DNA of 64,000 nt from Ferdinandcohnia sp036965045. Its GTDB lineage: Bacteria; Bacillota; Bacilli; Bacillales; Bacillaceae_L. Below, piece by piece: positions 35,701 through 42,512 of the stretch. The position numbers and the translations under genes were made by a program. The stretch is taken from the NCBI RefSeq assembly GCF_036965045.1, contig NZ_JBALOV010000039.1:62001-126000 (forward strand), given 5' to 3'. The notes beneath the pieces were generated by a model. The model had not been told where the DNA came from. It did no database searches and worked only from the letters and a program-made list of their open reading frames with translations. Each line of letters opens with the position of its first letter. The first letter of the stretch is position 1.

Positions 35701-36179
35701 TACAGTCCCCCCCACGTGATCAGAATTGTCTTAATGGTCGCGATAATAAAGGCTGAAAAAACGCCAAATAAGATAACTGAACCTGCTAATTTAAACATAT
35801 TACCACCAACACCCAGAACAAAACCCTCTGTACGATGTTCAATCGCTGCCGAGATAACTGCATTTCCGAACCCTGTCACGGGCACAGCGGAACCAGCACC
35901 TCCAAATTGTGCAATTCTGTCGTAAACCCCAAATCCCGTAAATAACATGGAAATGAAAATTAGGGTAGCAACTGTTGGATTCCCCGCTGTTTGTTCTGTA
36001 AAATCGAAAAAATAGATATAAAACGTTTGAATGGCCTGTCCGATTAAGCATATGATTCCACCTGTTAAAAACGCATTGATACAGTTTTTCAATAAAGGGC
36101 GTTTTGTTTCCCTTTGCTGTTGAAAGGCTTGATATTCTTGTTGAACTGGGGTTAATTTTTTCTTTTTTTTATTTGACAT
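35700..36179 (-). CDS. spoVAC: Spore protein SpoVAC
   Basis: A 159-residue membrane protein. After a basic N-terminus (MSNKKKKKLTPVQQEYQAF) come about four membrane segments and the SpoVAC/AE motif PVTGFGNAVISAAIEHRTEG. SpoVAC acts as a mechanosensitive channel subunit for dipicolinic acid release. It lies 19 bp after the lipoprotein gene. Confidence 0.93.
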   Translation of the reverse strand: MSNKKKKKLTPVQQEYQAFQQQRETKRPLLKNCINAFLTGGIICLIGQAIQTFYIYFFDFTEQTAGNPTVATLIFISMLFTGFGVYDRIAQFGGAGSAVPVTGFGNAVISAAIEHRTEGFVLGVGGNMFKLAGSVILFGVFSAFIIATIKTILITWGGL

Positions 36180-36198
36180 CGGCTACCCTCACTCACAA

Positions 36199-36660
36199 TC
36201 ATGCTTCCTCTTTCATCAGAGTTTTGATTTTCCCTAATTCTTTTTTAAGTTCTTTTTCCCCAGTCTTCTCTTTCTCAAGCTTTCTCTCCAAAATATCCAA
36301 TTCGAGAAATATTTTTTGATCGGTTGATACTTGAATTTTGTAATCTGGAAATTTCTTTTTTAATTCCTCTTTCACATTCTTTTCAATAGACTTCAGTTGA
36401 AATCTATCTATTTGGGGAACTGTTATGGCAATAAGGAGTTCTTGATTCGTATTGACCCCTCGAACCCCGGTGACATCGTCCCTTTTGATTAATAGTTCTT
36501 CTGCTTGATTAGCCGTCGATTGATTCGTAGATTTTTTCGCGGTTATTTGGGTAATAGATGTACTTTGATTTTTGACTGAATCCATGTTCTCCTTACACCC
36601 AGTCAATAAAATAAAGACTAAGAAAACAAAAAAAATATTTCCAAAGAGGTACCTCTTCAT
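36199..36660 (-). CDS. YhcN/YlaJ-family sporulation lipoprotein
   Basis: A 153-residue lipoprotein with signal MKRYLFGNIFFVFLVFILL and lipobox LLTGC. The body has ITQITAKKSTNQSTANQAEE and VTGVRGVNTNQELLIAITV, the YhcN/YlaJ domain found on spore inner membrane lipoproteins. I chose the ATG at 36660, which gives a standard signal peptide. Position two in the spoVA2-like operon, as in spoVA2mob. Confidence 0.85.
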   Translation of the reverse strand: MKRYLFGNIFFVFLVFILLTGCKENMDSVKNQSTSITQITAKKSTNQSTANQAEELLIKRDDVTGVRGVNTNQELLIAITVPQIDRFQLKSIEKNVKEELKKKFPDYKIQVSTDQKIFLELDILERKLEKEKTGEKELKKELGKIKTLMKEEA

Positions 36661-36738
36661 ATATATCAATCCCATCTCTATAGCATTCCAATTGGAGAAA
36701 AGGTTGGCTTATATAACCAACCTTGATGTTTGTTAGAC

Positions 36739-36945
36739 TTATTCTTGTTGATACTGTGGCTCTTCCGCATCTAATTCTTGCAATCGTGGATTTAGACTAT
36801 CCACAATCATTTGAGTTTGTTGTGCAGCAGTTTGATACATTTGTTTCGCTTGTTGATTTTGAGTTTGAAGTGAAAACTGTTCAAGACTTGCTTGTGCACT
36901 TTTCAAACCTGCGATTGTTTGTTTAACCTGACTTTTAACTGTCAT
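36739..36945 (-). CDS. DUF1657 protein, first gene of the spoVA2-like operon
   Basis: A 68-residue, Gln-rich helical protein starting MTVKSQVKQTIAG. The ATG at 36945 has GGAGGG six bases upstream, better than a start 22 codons earlier. It opens the seven-gene operon. Upstream is a TGAATA hexamer that would suit a sigma-G -35 box, but the matching -10 is poor, so forespore control is inferred from the gene content only. Confidence 0.87.
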   Translation of the reverse strand: MTVKSQVKQTIAGLKSAQASLEQFSLQTQNQQAKQMYQTAAQQTQMIVDSLNPRLQELDAEEPQYQQE

Positions 36946-37020
36946 TACGTTCCCTCCACATTTTTTGACATTATAAACATCCATAGAATTTGCAGAATGA
37001 GCGTTATTCATTAATCCATT

Positions 37021-37120
37021 TTTTTACAAAAACACTGAGGAGATTTGGGACAAGGGGACAGCTCATTTTCCTAGATAAGGTAGGTGCGGGACACGACTTC
37101 TGTCCACGTTTAGCATAATT
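37021..37120. repeat. Probable interspersed intergenic repeat fragment
   Basis: The stretch with GGGACAAGGGGACAG and GCGGGACACGACTTCTGTCC has no gene and is GC-richer than its surroundings. It reads like the GGGACAxGGGGACA-type repeats I know from Bacillus intergenic regions. Family membership is from memory and not tested. Confidence 0.35.
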
Positions 37121-37122
37121 AG

Positions 37123-37151
37123 AAAAGGTGCCTACTCCTAGTAGTGGCACC
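37123..37151 (-). terminator. Terminator after the Gmad2 lipoprotein gene
   Basis: Stem GGTGCCACTACT/AGTAGGCACC then TTTTC on the minus strand, 9 bp past the stop. Confidence 0.75.
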
Positions 37152-37159
37152 GGTATTAT

Positions 37160-37690
37160 CTACTTATTTGTAAGGGGAATCGTTAAGATGTTTTCTTTAG
37201 AACCATCTTTTGCTGAATAAACGAAGAGCTCAAATTTAACCTCATTTTTAGGCTGAGCTATTAAGGTTTTATCAATCGCGATTTCGAAGTCACCCCAAGA
37301 AGGGGCACCTACTGTTTGATAGTGGTCTTCAAGCAACTTGTCTTCACCATCATAAACTGCATAGTCAAAAACACCTTCAAAAACTTGAGCTTTACCAGTA
37401 ATGACAATTTGATCATCAGTCTCAGACACTTTTACATCTTTGAAAATTTTGTTTTGATATACCTTTTCTTCATTTGTTGGAGCAACATCATTATCCGTAT
37501 TTTGTTCTGTTTCATCCACTTCCTTATTTTCCTTTTCCTGTTCGGTTTCGTCTTGATTGTTTTCAACCTGTTCCTCAGTGTCATTAACTTGCTCATTGTC
37601 ATTCGGTTCGTTGGTTTGATCATTTTGGTTACATGAGGCCAAGATGGAGGCAATACATAATAAAGCAATTAAAATAAAGATTTTTTTCAT
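37160..37690 (-). CDS. Lipoprotein with Gmad2-like immunoglobulin domain
   Basis: A 176-residue lipoprotein. The signal ends ASILASCNQN; residues about 25-85 are a low-complexity Asn/Glu/Asp linker; the C-terminal 90 residues (VKVSETDDQIVITGKAQVFE to the end) look like the Gmad2 domain of bacterial spore germination and surface proteins, with DHYQTVGAPSWGDFEIAI. It is transcribed toward the spoVA operon but has its own terminator. A spore or cell-envelope role is inferred. Confidence 0.75.
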   Translation of the reverse strand: MKKIFILIALLCIASILASCNQNDQTNEPNDNEQVNDTEEQVENNQDETEQEKENKEVDETEQNTDNDVAPTNEEKVYQNKIFKDVKVSETDDQIVITGKAQVFEGVFDYAVYDGEDKLLEDHYQTVGAPSWGDFEIAIDKTLIAQPKNEVKFELFVYSAKDGSKENILTIPLTNK

Positions 37691-37869
37691 TGATAATCCT
37701 CTCCTTCACAAAAATATCTCTCTTTCTTATTTTGCGTAGTTTGAGGAAAAAAATACCGAAGGACAGACTCTGAGTACTTTTCTATCCTTAGAAAAAAGTT
37801 GTCCATATTATCACGTTATTTGCATATAAATAGGAACACGTCCACTCAAGACAGGGGAGTTCTTAGTAT

Positions 37870-38466
37870 ATGCCATTTTTAATGAAAGCAGTTGCTATCT
37901 TTGTAGGCAGCATTACAATTGCAATGGGGATCAATGTTTTTTTGATACCAAACAAAGTTTTAGACGGTGGAATTATTGGGCTGGGGTTAATTATAAGTTA
38001 TCTCTTTCATACAAATGCGGGGTTCTCCATTATGGTTTTGAGTATCCCCATATTTACGATTTCTTGGTTTAAATATCGATCCTATTTTTTTAATAGCCTC
38101 CACGGAATGCTTCTATCCTCGTTTTTTATAGATTTTTTTCATAACTTCAACCAAATTCGTTTACATATTTCTCCCATATTTAGCTCGTTTGCTGGTGGGA
38201 TTCTAATCGGTTTTGGAATTGGATTTATGCTTCGCTTTGAGACAAGCACGGGAGGAACTGATTTATTAGCTCAGTTTCTTTCAGACATTGTGAAAATGAA
38301 TGTGGGCATCATCATTCTGATTATTGATGTCTTTGTCATTTGCCTTGGAGGGTTATTCGTTTCAATGGAAACCTTCTTCCTTTCGGCGGTCACGATTTTA
38401 GCCGGAGGGATAACTACAAGTGTTTGCACGTGGAATATGACAAGTAATAACTATAAAACAAAATAA
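37870..38466 (+). CDS. YitT-family membrane protein, short form without DUF2179 domain
   Basis: A 198-residue protein with five to six membrane segments. ITIAMGINVFLIPNKVLDGG and LRFETSTGGTDLLAQFLSD are hallmarks of the YitT family. Typical members add a C-terminal DUF2179 domain (total about 280); here the protein stops after the membrane part, as in some shorter family members. AGGGGAG lies ten bases before the ATG. One of the few plus-strand genes. Function not established. Confidence 0.82.
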   Translation: MPFLMKAVAIFVGSITIAMGINVFLIPNKVLDGGIIGLGLIISYLFHTNAGFSIMVLSIPIFTISWFKYRSYFFNSLHGMLLSSFFIDFFHNFNQIRLHISPIFSSFAGGILIGFGIGFMLRFETSTGGTDLLAQFLSDIVKMNVGIIILIIDVFVICLGGLFVSMETFFLSAVTILAGGITTSVCTWNMTSNNYKTK

Positions 38467-38579
38467 TATTCCTACTCTTCACTAATTAATATTTACAATA
38501 AATACAATCATATAAAAATCTGATTTAGGAACAATATTATCGTTGTCATTACAACAAGAAAAAAGCAGGAGGCAGTAAA

Positions 38580-38795
38580 ATGACAAATCAAATTGACACT
38601 AATAAATTAAAACAAGCAGAAGCTCAAGCTTCAATTGCAAAAGACATGATCACATCGGCAATCGAACAATCCGCAGCAAACCAAGTTTTAGCAAAGGAAG
38701 CATTAAAATCTGCATCACAGGAGATTGCCCAAGTTCAAACAATTTTAAGTCAGGCGCAATCTTCACTTCAAACACAAACAACAGATGAATCTTAA
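38580..38795 (+). CDS. Small Ala/Gln/Ser-rich helical protein
   Basis: A 71-residue protein with a very good RBS (AGGAGG, eight bases before the ATG). It is predicted to be one long helix: heptad-like spacing of Ala, Ile and Leu from residue 8 to 63, no Cys, Trp, Tyr or Pro. I do not recognise it. It vaguely recalls the DUF1657 helices of the nearby spoVA operon (AANQVLAKEALKSASQ against NQQAKQMYQTAAQQ), which is too weak to call. Its own terminator follows at 38852. Confidence 0.65.
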   Translation: MTNQIDTNKLKQAEAQASIAKDMITSAIEQSAANQVLAKEALKSASQEIAQVQTILSQAQSSLQTQTTDES

Positions 38796-38851
38796 TCCAG
38801 TATGGACCCTTTTTTTGAAAGGGGTCCTAAACCATATTTACATAACAAAAT

Positions 38852-38886
38852 AAAGCATAAGCTTTCCAAACGGAAAGCTTTGCTTT
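38852..38886 (+). terminator. Terminator after the small helical protein gene
   Basis: A long stem AAAGC..AAGCTTTCC with GGAAAGCTT..GCTTT around an AAAC loop; bidirectional in shape. Confidence 0.65.
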
Positions 38887-38924
38887 GTCTCATATTTGTA
38901 TCTCGTCTTTTTATCAAAAACTAA

Positions 38925-39179
38925 TTAGTTTCTAATCGCTTTAAATCCATAAATGTTCGGAGCCGTAATAGCATCAATCGGCAAGCATATGTTTAGTTCT
39001 ACTTCAGGATAGTTTTAGCTACCCCCCTCCTGGGCATTTGACTTGTCAACGCCGATTTCATGTTTTTTTCTTTGCATTGCAATTTCAAAAACAGCTATGA
39101 ATGTTGCACTGTTTGCGTCAAGAATCTTGACATGGCCGTACATTAAATGGGAAGACAAATGGATCTTTCCTTCAGTCAT
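38925..39179 (-). pseudogene. Possible degraded short ORF overlapping the MFS gene stop
   Basis: From the ATG at 39179, which overlaps the MFS stop as TAATG, a frame runs 54 codons (MTEGKIHLSSHLMYGHVKIL...) to a TAA at 39015-39017 and stays open for 29 more codons (ending NIYGFKAIRN) to 38925. The single in-frame stop in an otherwise continuous 84-codon frame suggests a recent nonsense mutation or a remnant. I do not recognise the family. Confidence 0.3.
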
Positions 39180-40387
39180 TAATATTTTTGTGCAAGTTCT
39201 CCCGCCACATATTGTTTACGTCCTGCACCAATACCTGCAAGTGTCATCAATATTGTTATCACAGTAAATATGACTAATGGCGTTAACCATGATTGTGTAT
39301 AATCAAATAGAAAGCCAATTAGTGTAGGACCAATGGCAGCTAATAAATATCCGATTGACTGTGCCATTCCAGATAAATTTGCGGCTTGTCTTGAGTCTCT
39401 TGTTCGTAGTCCAATCATGGTGAGTGCTAGGCTAATACTAGCACCTTGGGCTATCCCAATACAGATGATGGATAAAATCAGAAGGCCGTTCGTTTGCACA
39501 AACATCAGCCCCATTACCCCAATAAAATAAATGATTCCAATTATGCCTACCATCATCTTTTGACTTTTAAAACGGTTAGCAATGACAGGTGCTAAGAATG
39601 TAGTTGGAAGACTAACTAGTTGCATTAACGATACCACCCAGCCCGCCATTGATAATTGCATTCCATGACTTTCTAAAATTTCCGGCAACCATGCTACTGT
39701 ACAATAAAATAAAAAAGATTGTAATCCCATAAACACAGTTACTTGCCAGGCAATCGGTGATCGCCACATGGCGCCATTTGAGGGTTGATTTTTGTATGTA
39801 GTAGATGGTTTCTTATTATTGCGTATTTGAGGTAACCAAATAATCATGGCGATAACCGCGACCAATACCCAAAAGGCTAATGCCCATCTCCATCCTAAAA
39901 ATAGGCCTTTTGCCAGCGGGATACTGATTCCAGATCCGATGGCAGCGAAGGCATTCATGGCTGTAGTATAAATACTTGTAATGATACCAACTTTTAAAGG
40001 GAAATGAAGCTTTACAATACTTGGTATAAGGACATTTCCTATTGCAACACCAACTCCCACAAGTAATGTGCCTAAAAAGAGCGTTAACGTATAGCCTAAT
40101 GATCGCGTGAAAATGCCAATGCACAGCACCAATAATCCTAGAAAAATAGTTCTCTCATTTCCTATGGTTTGTCCAATTTTAGGGGCAAGAATTGAAAGAA
40201 TCGCAAAAGAGATTAATGGAAGAGTTGTTATAAAACCCGCTACCCCATTAGAAATACCTAAGTCAGAACGAATTAGATCGATAATTGGCCCGACTGATGT
40301 TATCGCTGGGCGCAAATTAAAAGCTACGAAAATAATCCCTATAATAAGTAAAACATTAGAGAAGCTTTTTATATTTTTAGAACCCAT
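39179..40387 (-). CDS. CynX/NimT-family MFS transporter
   Basis: A 402-residue major facilitator with twelve hydrophobic segments. The first helix has the family VAFNLRPAITSVGPII motif of CynX/NimT/YycB proteins. The basic loop and GxxxG helices (GTLLVGVGVAIGNVLIPSIV in part) follow. Members export or import cyanate, 2-nitroimidazole or unknown small anions. The ATG at 40387 follows GGTGG. No partner gene identifies the substrate. A 20-bp palindrome lies about 150 bp upstream. Confidence 0.83.
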   Translation of the reverse strand: MGSKNIKSFSNVLLIIGIIFVAFNLRPAITSVGPIIDLIRSDLGISNGVAGFITTLPLISFAILSILAPKIGQTIGNERTIFLGLLVLCIGIFTRSLGYTLTLFLGTLLVGVGVAIGNVLIPSIVKLHFPLKVGIITSIYTTAMNAFAAIGSGISIPLAKGLFLGWRWALAFWVLVAVIAMIIWLPQIRNNKKPSTTYKNQPSNGAMWRSPIAWQVTVFMGLQSFLFYCTVAWLPEILESHGMQLSMAGWVVSLMQLVSLPTTFLAPVIANRFKSQKMMVGIIGIIYFIGVMGLMFVQTNGLLILSIICIGIAQGASISLALTMIGLRTRDSRQAANLSGMAQSIGYLLAAIGPTLIGFLFDYTQSWLTPLVIFTVITILMTLAGIGAGRKQYVAGELAQKY

Positions 40388-40539
40388 ATGCACCACCAAT
40401 TCTCTACTACAACGATATCTGTCATTTAAAAAGGCTACTAGAAAGTATTTTTCGTGTTAGCAAGCCCAAAATAATCATAGCCTTTTTATTAAAATATGAA
40501 AACTGTTTAATTTGATTCAATTAATATTATATAATAAAC

Positions 40540-40559
40540 ATAAGAATATACGTTCTTAT
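40540..40559. promoter_or_regulatory. Palindromic site between the MFS gene and the endonuclease relic
   Basis: ATAAGAATATACGTTCTTAT: a 7-bp inverted repeat with a 6-base spacer. The core GAATATACGTTC is one base from the Bacillus LexA-type GAAC-N4-GTTC. It could serve either divergent gene. Confidence 0.4.
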
Positions 40560-40580
40560 TATTAAGGGGTTGATTAATAA

Positions 40581-40988
40581 TTGAAAGAGTGGGAAGCATC
40601 TTATATTGCGGGAATAATTGATGGAGAAGGAAGTATTTCATTAACTAGAATGCATGGAAAGGAACACCGTAGACCCTGTATATCTATTGCATCAACGGAT
40701 CTGGAACTCCTTCTTTAAATTCAAAAGTTAACTAGAGGTGTAATTAATAGCAAGAGGAATTACAAACCTGATCGGCACAAAGACTCCTATACTCTAACAA
40801 TAAAGTAAAAAGAAGATGTTTTTCATACATTGGAAAATATCGCACCATTTTTGAGAGTAAATAAGAAAAGAAACCGATCTGTTTGGATTCTTGAAAACTA
40901 TGAAAATGTAACTCCTCGAAATGGAAAGTACAGTCCAGCACTATTAAAAAAGAAAATGATATTCGAAGAATACTTTTTCAACATGTAA
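40581..40988 (+). pseudogene. LAGLIDADG homing endonuclease relic with two in-frame stops
   Basis: A TTG start after AAGGGG opens a 135-codon frame reading LKEWEASYIAGIIDGEGSIS at the N-terminus. The YIAGIIDGEGS segment is the LAGLIDADG helix with its catalytic acidic residue. The frame is broken by TAA at 40716-40718 (codon 46) and 40806-40808 (codon 76). Both would restore LLLKIQKLTRG and TIKKKEDVF if T were A. The rest (ENIAPFLRVNKKRNRS...EEYFFNM) fits a single-motif endonuclease of about 135 residues. It ends one base inside the tmRNA terminator, on the opposite strand. It is probably the inactive remains of the homing enzyme linked to the tmRNA intron. Confidence 0.75.
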
Positions 40989-41017
40989 AAAGGACTCACC
41001 ATTAACAGTGAGTCCTT
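40987..41017 (-). terminator. tmRNA terminator
   Basis: Stem AAGGACTCAC/GTGAGTCCTT with an 8-base loop, followed by TTTTT on the minus strand, 35 bp past the mature tmRNA 3' end. Confidence 0.9.
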
Positions 41018-41033
41018 GTCAATTAATATTTAA

Positions 41034-41057
41034 CCACCAAGTATATGTATTTGGTGG
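41034..41057 (-). other. Trailer hairpin pairing with the tmRNA CCA end
   Basis: On the minus strand CCACCAA at the mature 3' end can pair with TTGGTGG 10 bases downstream. The precursor could hide its CCA end in this stem until 3' processing. Confidence 0.45.
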
Positions 41058-41692
41058 AGACGGTGGGACGTGCTTTTCCATGCTTTCGTCATGGCACTGA
41101 CTATATCTTGAACCTGCAGTTATCAGGTCCTCCGGCGTATTATGCGAAACATATTTTATACCTGTTCAGGTAGGATTTCGCATCCTAGTACTACCATGGT
41201 TACATGGCAGCCTATAAGTCGATACACGGCTGTTAGATTGCTCTACATACCGCTCGGCATTGCCTTATCGCATCGAGTGCGACTTAGGTTTCACCGATAA
41301 AGCCGGATTATCACTTATGTGTTACCACATAAGGCGACTAATTACTAATCGAACCCACGTCCAAAGATATTGGCACTTAAGCTTCTACGAGTGTAGTCGA
41401 TATATTAGCGATTCGCTAACTTTTCAGCCTATCGACAGGCTTCCAAGCAGCTAGTCTGGTTGTTCTTTTCCTTTGTCCTCAGACGGCGAACTCCGGCGTA
41501 GCCCACTTAGAGTGAGTCCCTAATCCTACCACATGGGCGATGGAGGGAGGAACCGCTATAGTCTGTTATTAAGCAGCTAAAGCGAAGTTGTTGTTTTCTT
41601 TGCCAGTTATAGGCATTGACGTTTTTACGAGGCCGATCCCCTCGACTCGCAACTTAAGCTCAAACTACCCCTGTCGAATCCGTAGCGTCCCC
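41052..41692 (-). ncRNA. ssrA: tmRNA (ssrA) interrupted by a group I intron in the T-loop
   Basis: The 5' end GGGGACGCTACGGATTCGAC at 41692 and the 3' end CCCACCGTCTCCACCA at 41052 form the seven-pair acceptor stem of tmRNA, with the CCA encoded. The tag reading frame (41569-41604) encodes GKENNNFALAA then TAA TAA; with the alanine from the charged tmRNA the tag is AGKENNNFALAA. Removing 41069-41347 joins GTGGGTTCGAT to TCCCACC, restoring a perfect T arm and giving a 362-nt RNA, the usual Bacillus size. tmRNA with SmpB frees stalled ribosomes; smpB is directly upstream on the same strand. Confidence 0.96.
41069..41347 (-). other. Group I intron inserted in the tmRNA T-loop
   Basis: 279 nt between T-loop positions 59 and 60. 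The exon end CGAT plus intron TAG folds back on TTAGTCG, a seven-pair P1 with the expected U.G pair at the 5' splice site. Near the 3' end is AAGATATAGTC, a classic group I S element, just after an ACCTG/CAGGT hairpin (P8 position). A GTGCCATG/CATGG..GCAC hairpin (P9) follows. The intron ends in G, as group I introns do. GACT upstream (CGACTTATAG) can pair with AGTC for P7. A TAGGAT/ATCCTA hairpin may be a P7.1/7.2-type extra, pointing to subgroup IA. It holds no ORF. Confidence 0.92.
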
Positions 41693-41919
41693 ATATGTCG
41701 AATGATAAGCGGCGAATCTCTTCGTCAGCTCGCTCGTTCGAATCCTCACGTATATAAATACGCTCCGGTTCTCACTCACTTCGCTTCCTCGACCTTCTTG
41801 CTTCTAATTCGCCATCCATTCTAAAATGATAATGATGAACTTAATCACCAGTTATCAGGGTGTATCGGATGAAGTGTTCTTGCTTTCGTTGACTTATTCA
41901 ATTGTCAACTACATATCTT
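41693..41919 (-). repeat. Long tmRNA 5' leader, GC-rich repeat-like segment
   Basis: Between the promoter and mature tmRNA lie about 220 bases. 41700-41820 is rich in GAAGCG, GAGTGAG, ACGAGCGAG and GATTCG words and has the TATTTATATACG hairpin. It resembles GC-rich intergenic repeats I know from Bacillaceae. TTGAC/GTCAA at 41888-41908 is an inverted repeat near the transcript start. RNase P must remove this leader. No ORF is convincing. Confidence 0.45.
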
Positions 41920-41947
41920 ATTATAGCACATGTACTCACAATTTCAA
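41920..41947 (-). promoter_or_regulatory. Probable sigma-A promoter of ssrA
   Basis: On the minus strand: -35 TTGAAA (41942-41947), 16 bp, -10 TATAAT (41920-41925), located 28-55 bp past the smpB stop. Confidence 0.65.
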
Positions 41948-41974
41948 TTGTAAGTTATTGTAAGTAATACCAAA

Positions 41975-42442
41975 TCACATCTTCTGTCTTTCTCTGAAAG
42001 CACGCTCAATATCACGTTTTGCTTCTTTTTTCTTGAGGTCTTCACGTTTGTCATATTTTTTCTTACCTTTACCAAGACCTAATAAAAGCTTTGCATAGCC
42101 ATTTTTCAAATAGATTTTGATTGGCACGAGTGCATATCCTTCTTCTTTTGTAAGTCCAATTAGTTTAGCAATTTCTTTTTTGTGAAGAAGTAGCTTACGT
42201 GTCCGCAGTGGATCATGATTATATCGGTTACCTTGCTCATAAGGGCTAATATGCATGTTATACAGGAATACTTCACCGTTATGAACACGCGCATATGAAT
42301 CCTTAAGATTAGCACGACCATTACGAAGGGATTTGATTTCTGTCCCTTGAAGCACGATACCTGTTTCATAGGTTTCTTCGATAAAATAATCATGATTTGC
42401 TTTTTTGTTTTGTGCGATTACCTTGCCTATACCTTTTGGCAT
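41975..42442 (-). CDS. smpB: SsrA-binding protein SmpB
   Basis: A 155-residue tmRNA-binding protein needed for trans-translation. Motifs: IAQNKKANHDYFIEETYETG at the start, the GTEIKSLRNGRANLKDSYA core that holds the tRNA-like domain, and a basic tail GKGKKKYDKREDLKKK that enters the empty mRNA channel. Strong AAGGGGG RBS. It lies upstream of ssrA as in other Bacillus. Confidence 0.97.
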   Translation of the reverse strand: MPKGIGKVIAQNKKANHDYFIEETYETGIVLQGTEIKSLRNGRANLKDSYARVHNGEVFLYNMHISPYEQGNRYNHDPLRTRKLLLHKKEIAKLIGLTKEEGYALVPIKIYLKNGYAKLLLGLGKGKKKYDKREDLKKKEAKRDIERAFRERQKM

Positions 42443-42512
42443 ATTGATTTCCCCCTTAAGACGGTACCTTTTATTTTAACAAATAATGGACAACATCTCA
42501 AGGAAAGGCTTA

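Noticed and set aside
33231..36945. Tn1546-type transposon carrying the spoVA genes
   Set aside because: No transposase, resolvase or terminal inverted repeats were recognised on either side.
41052..41080. tmRNA 3' end as attachment site of a genomic island
   Set aside because: No integrase and no second copy of the 3' end sequence were seen; the interruption has group I intron features.
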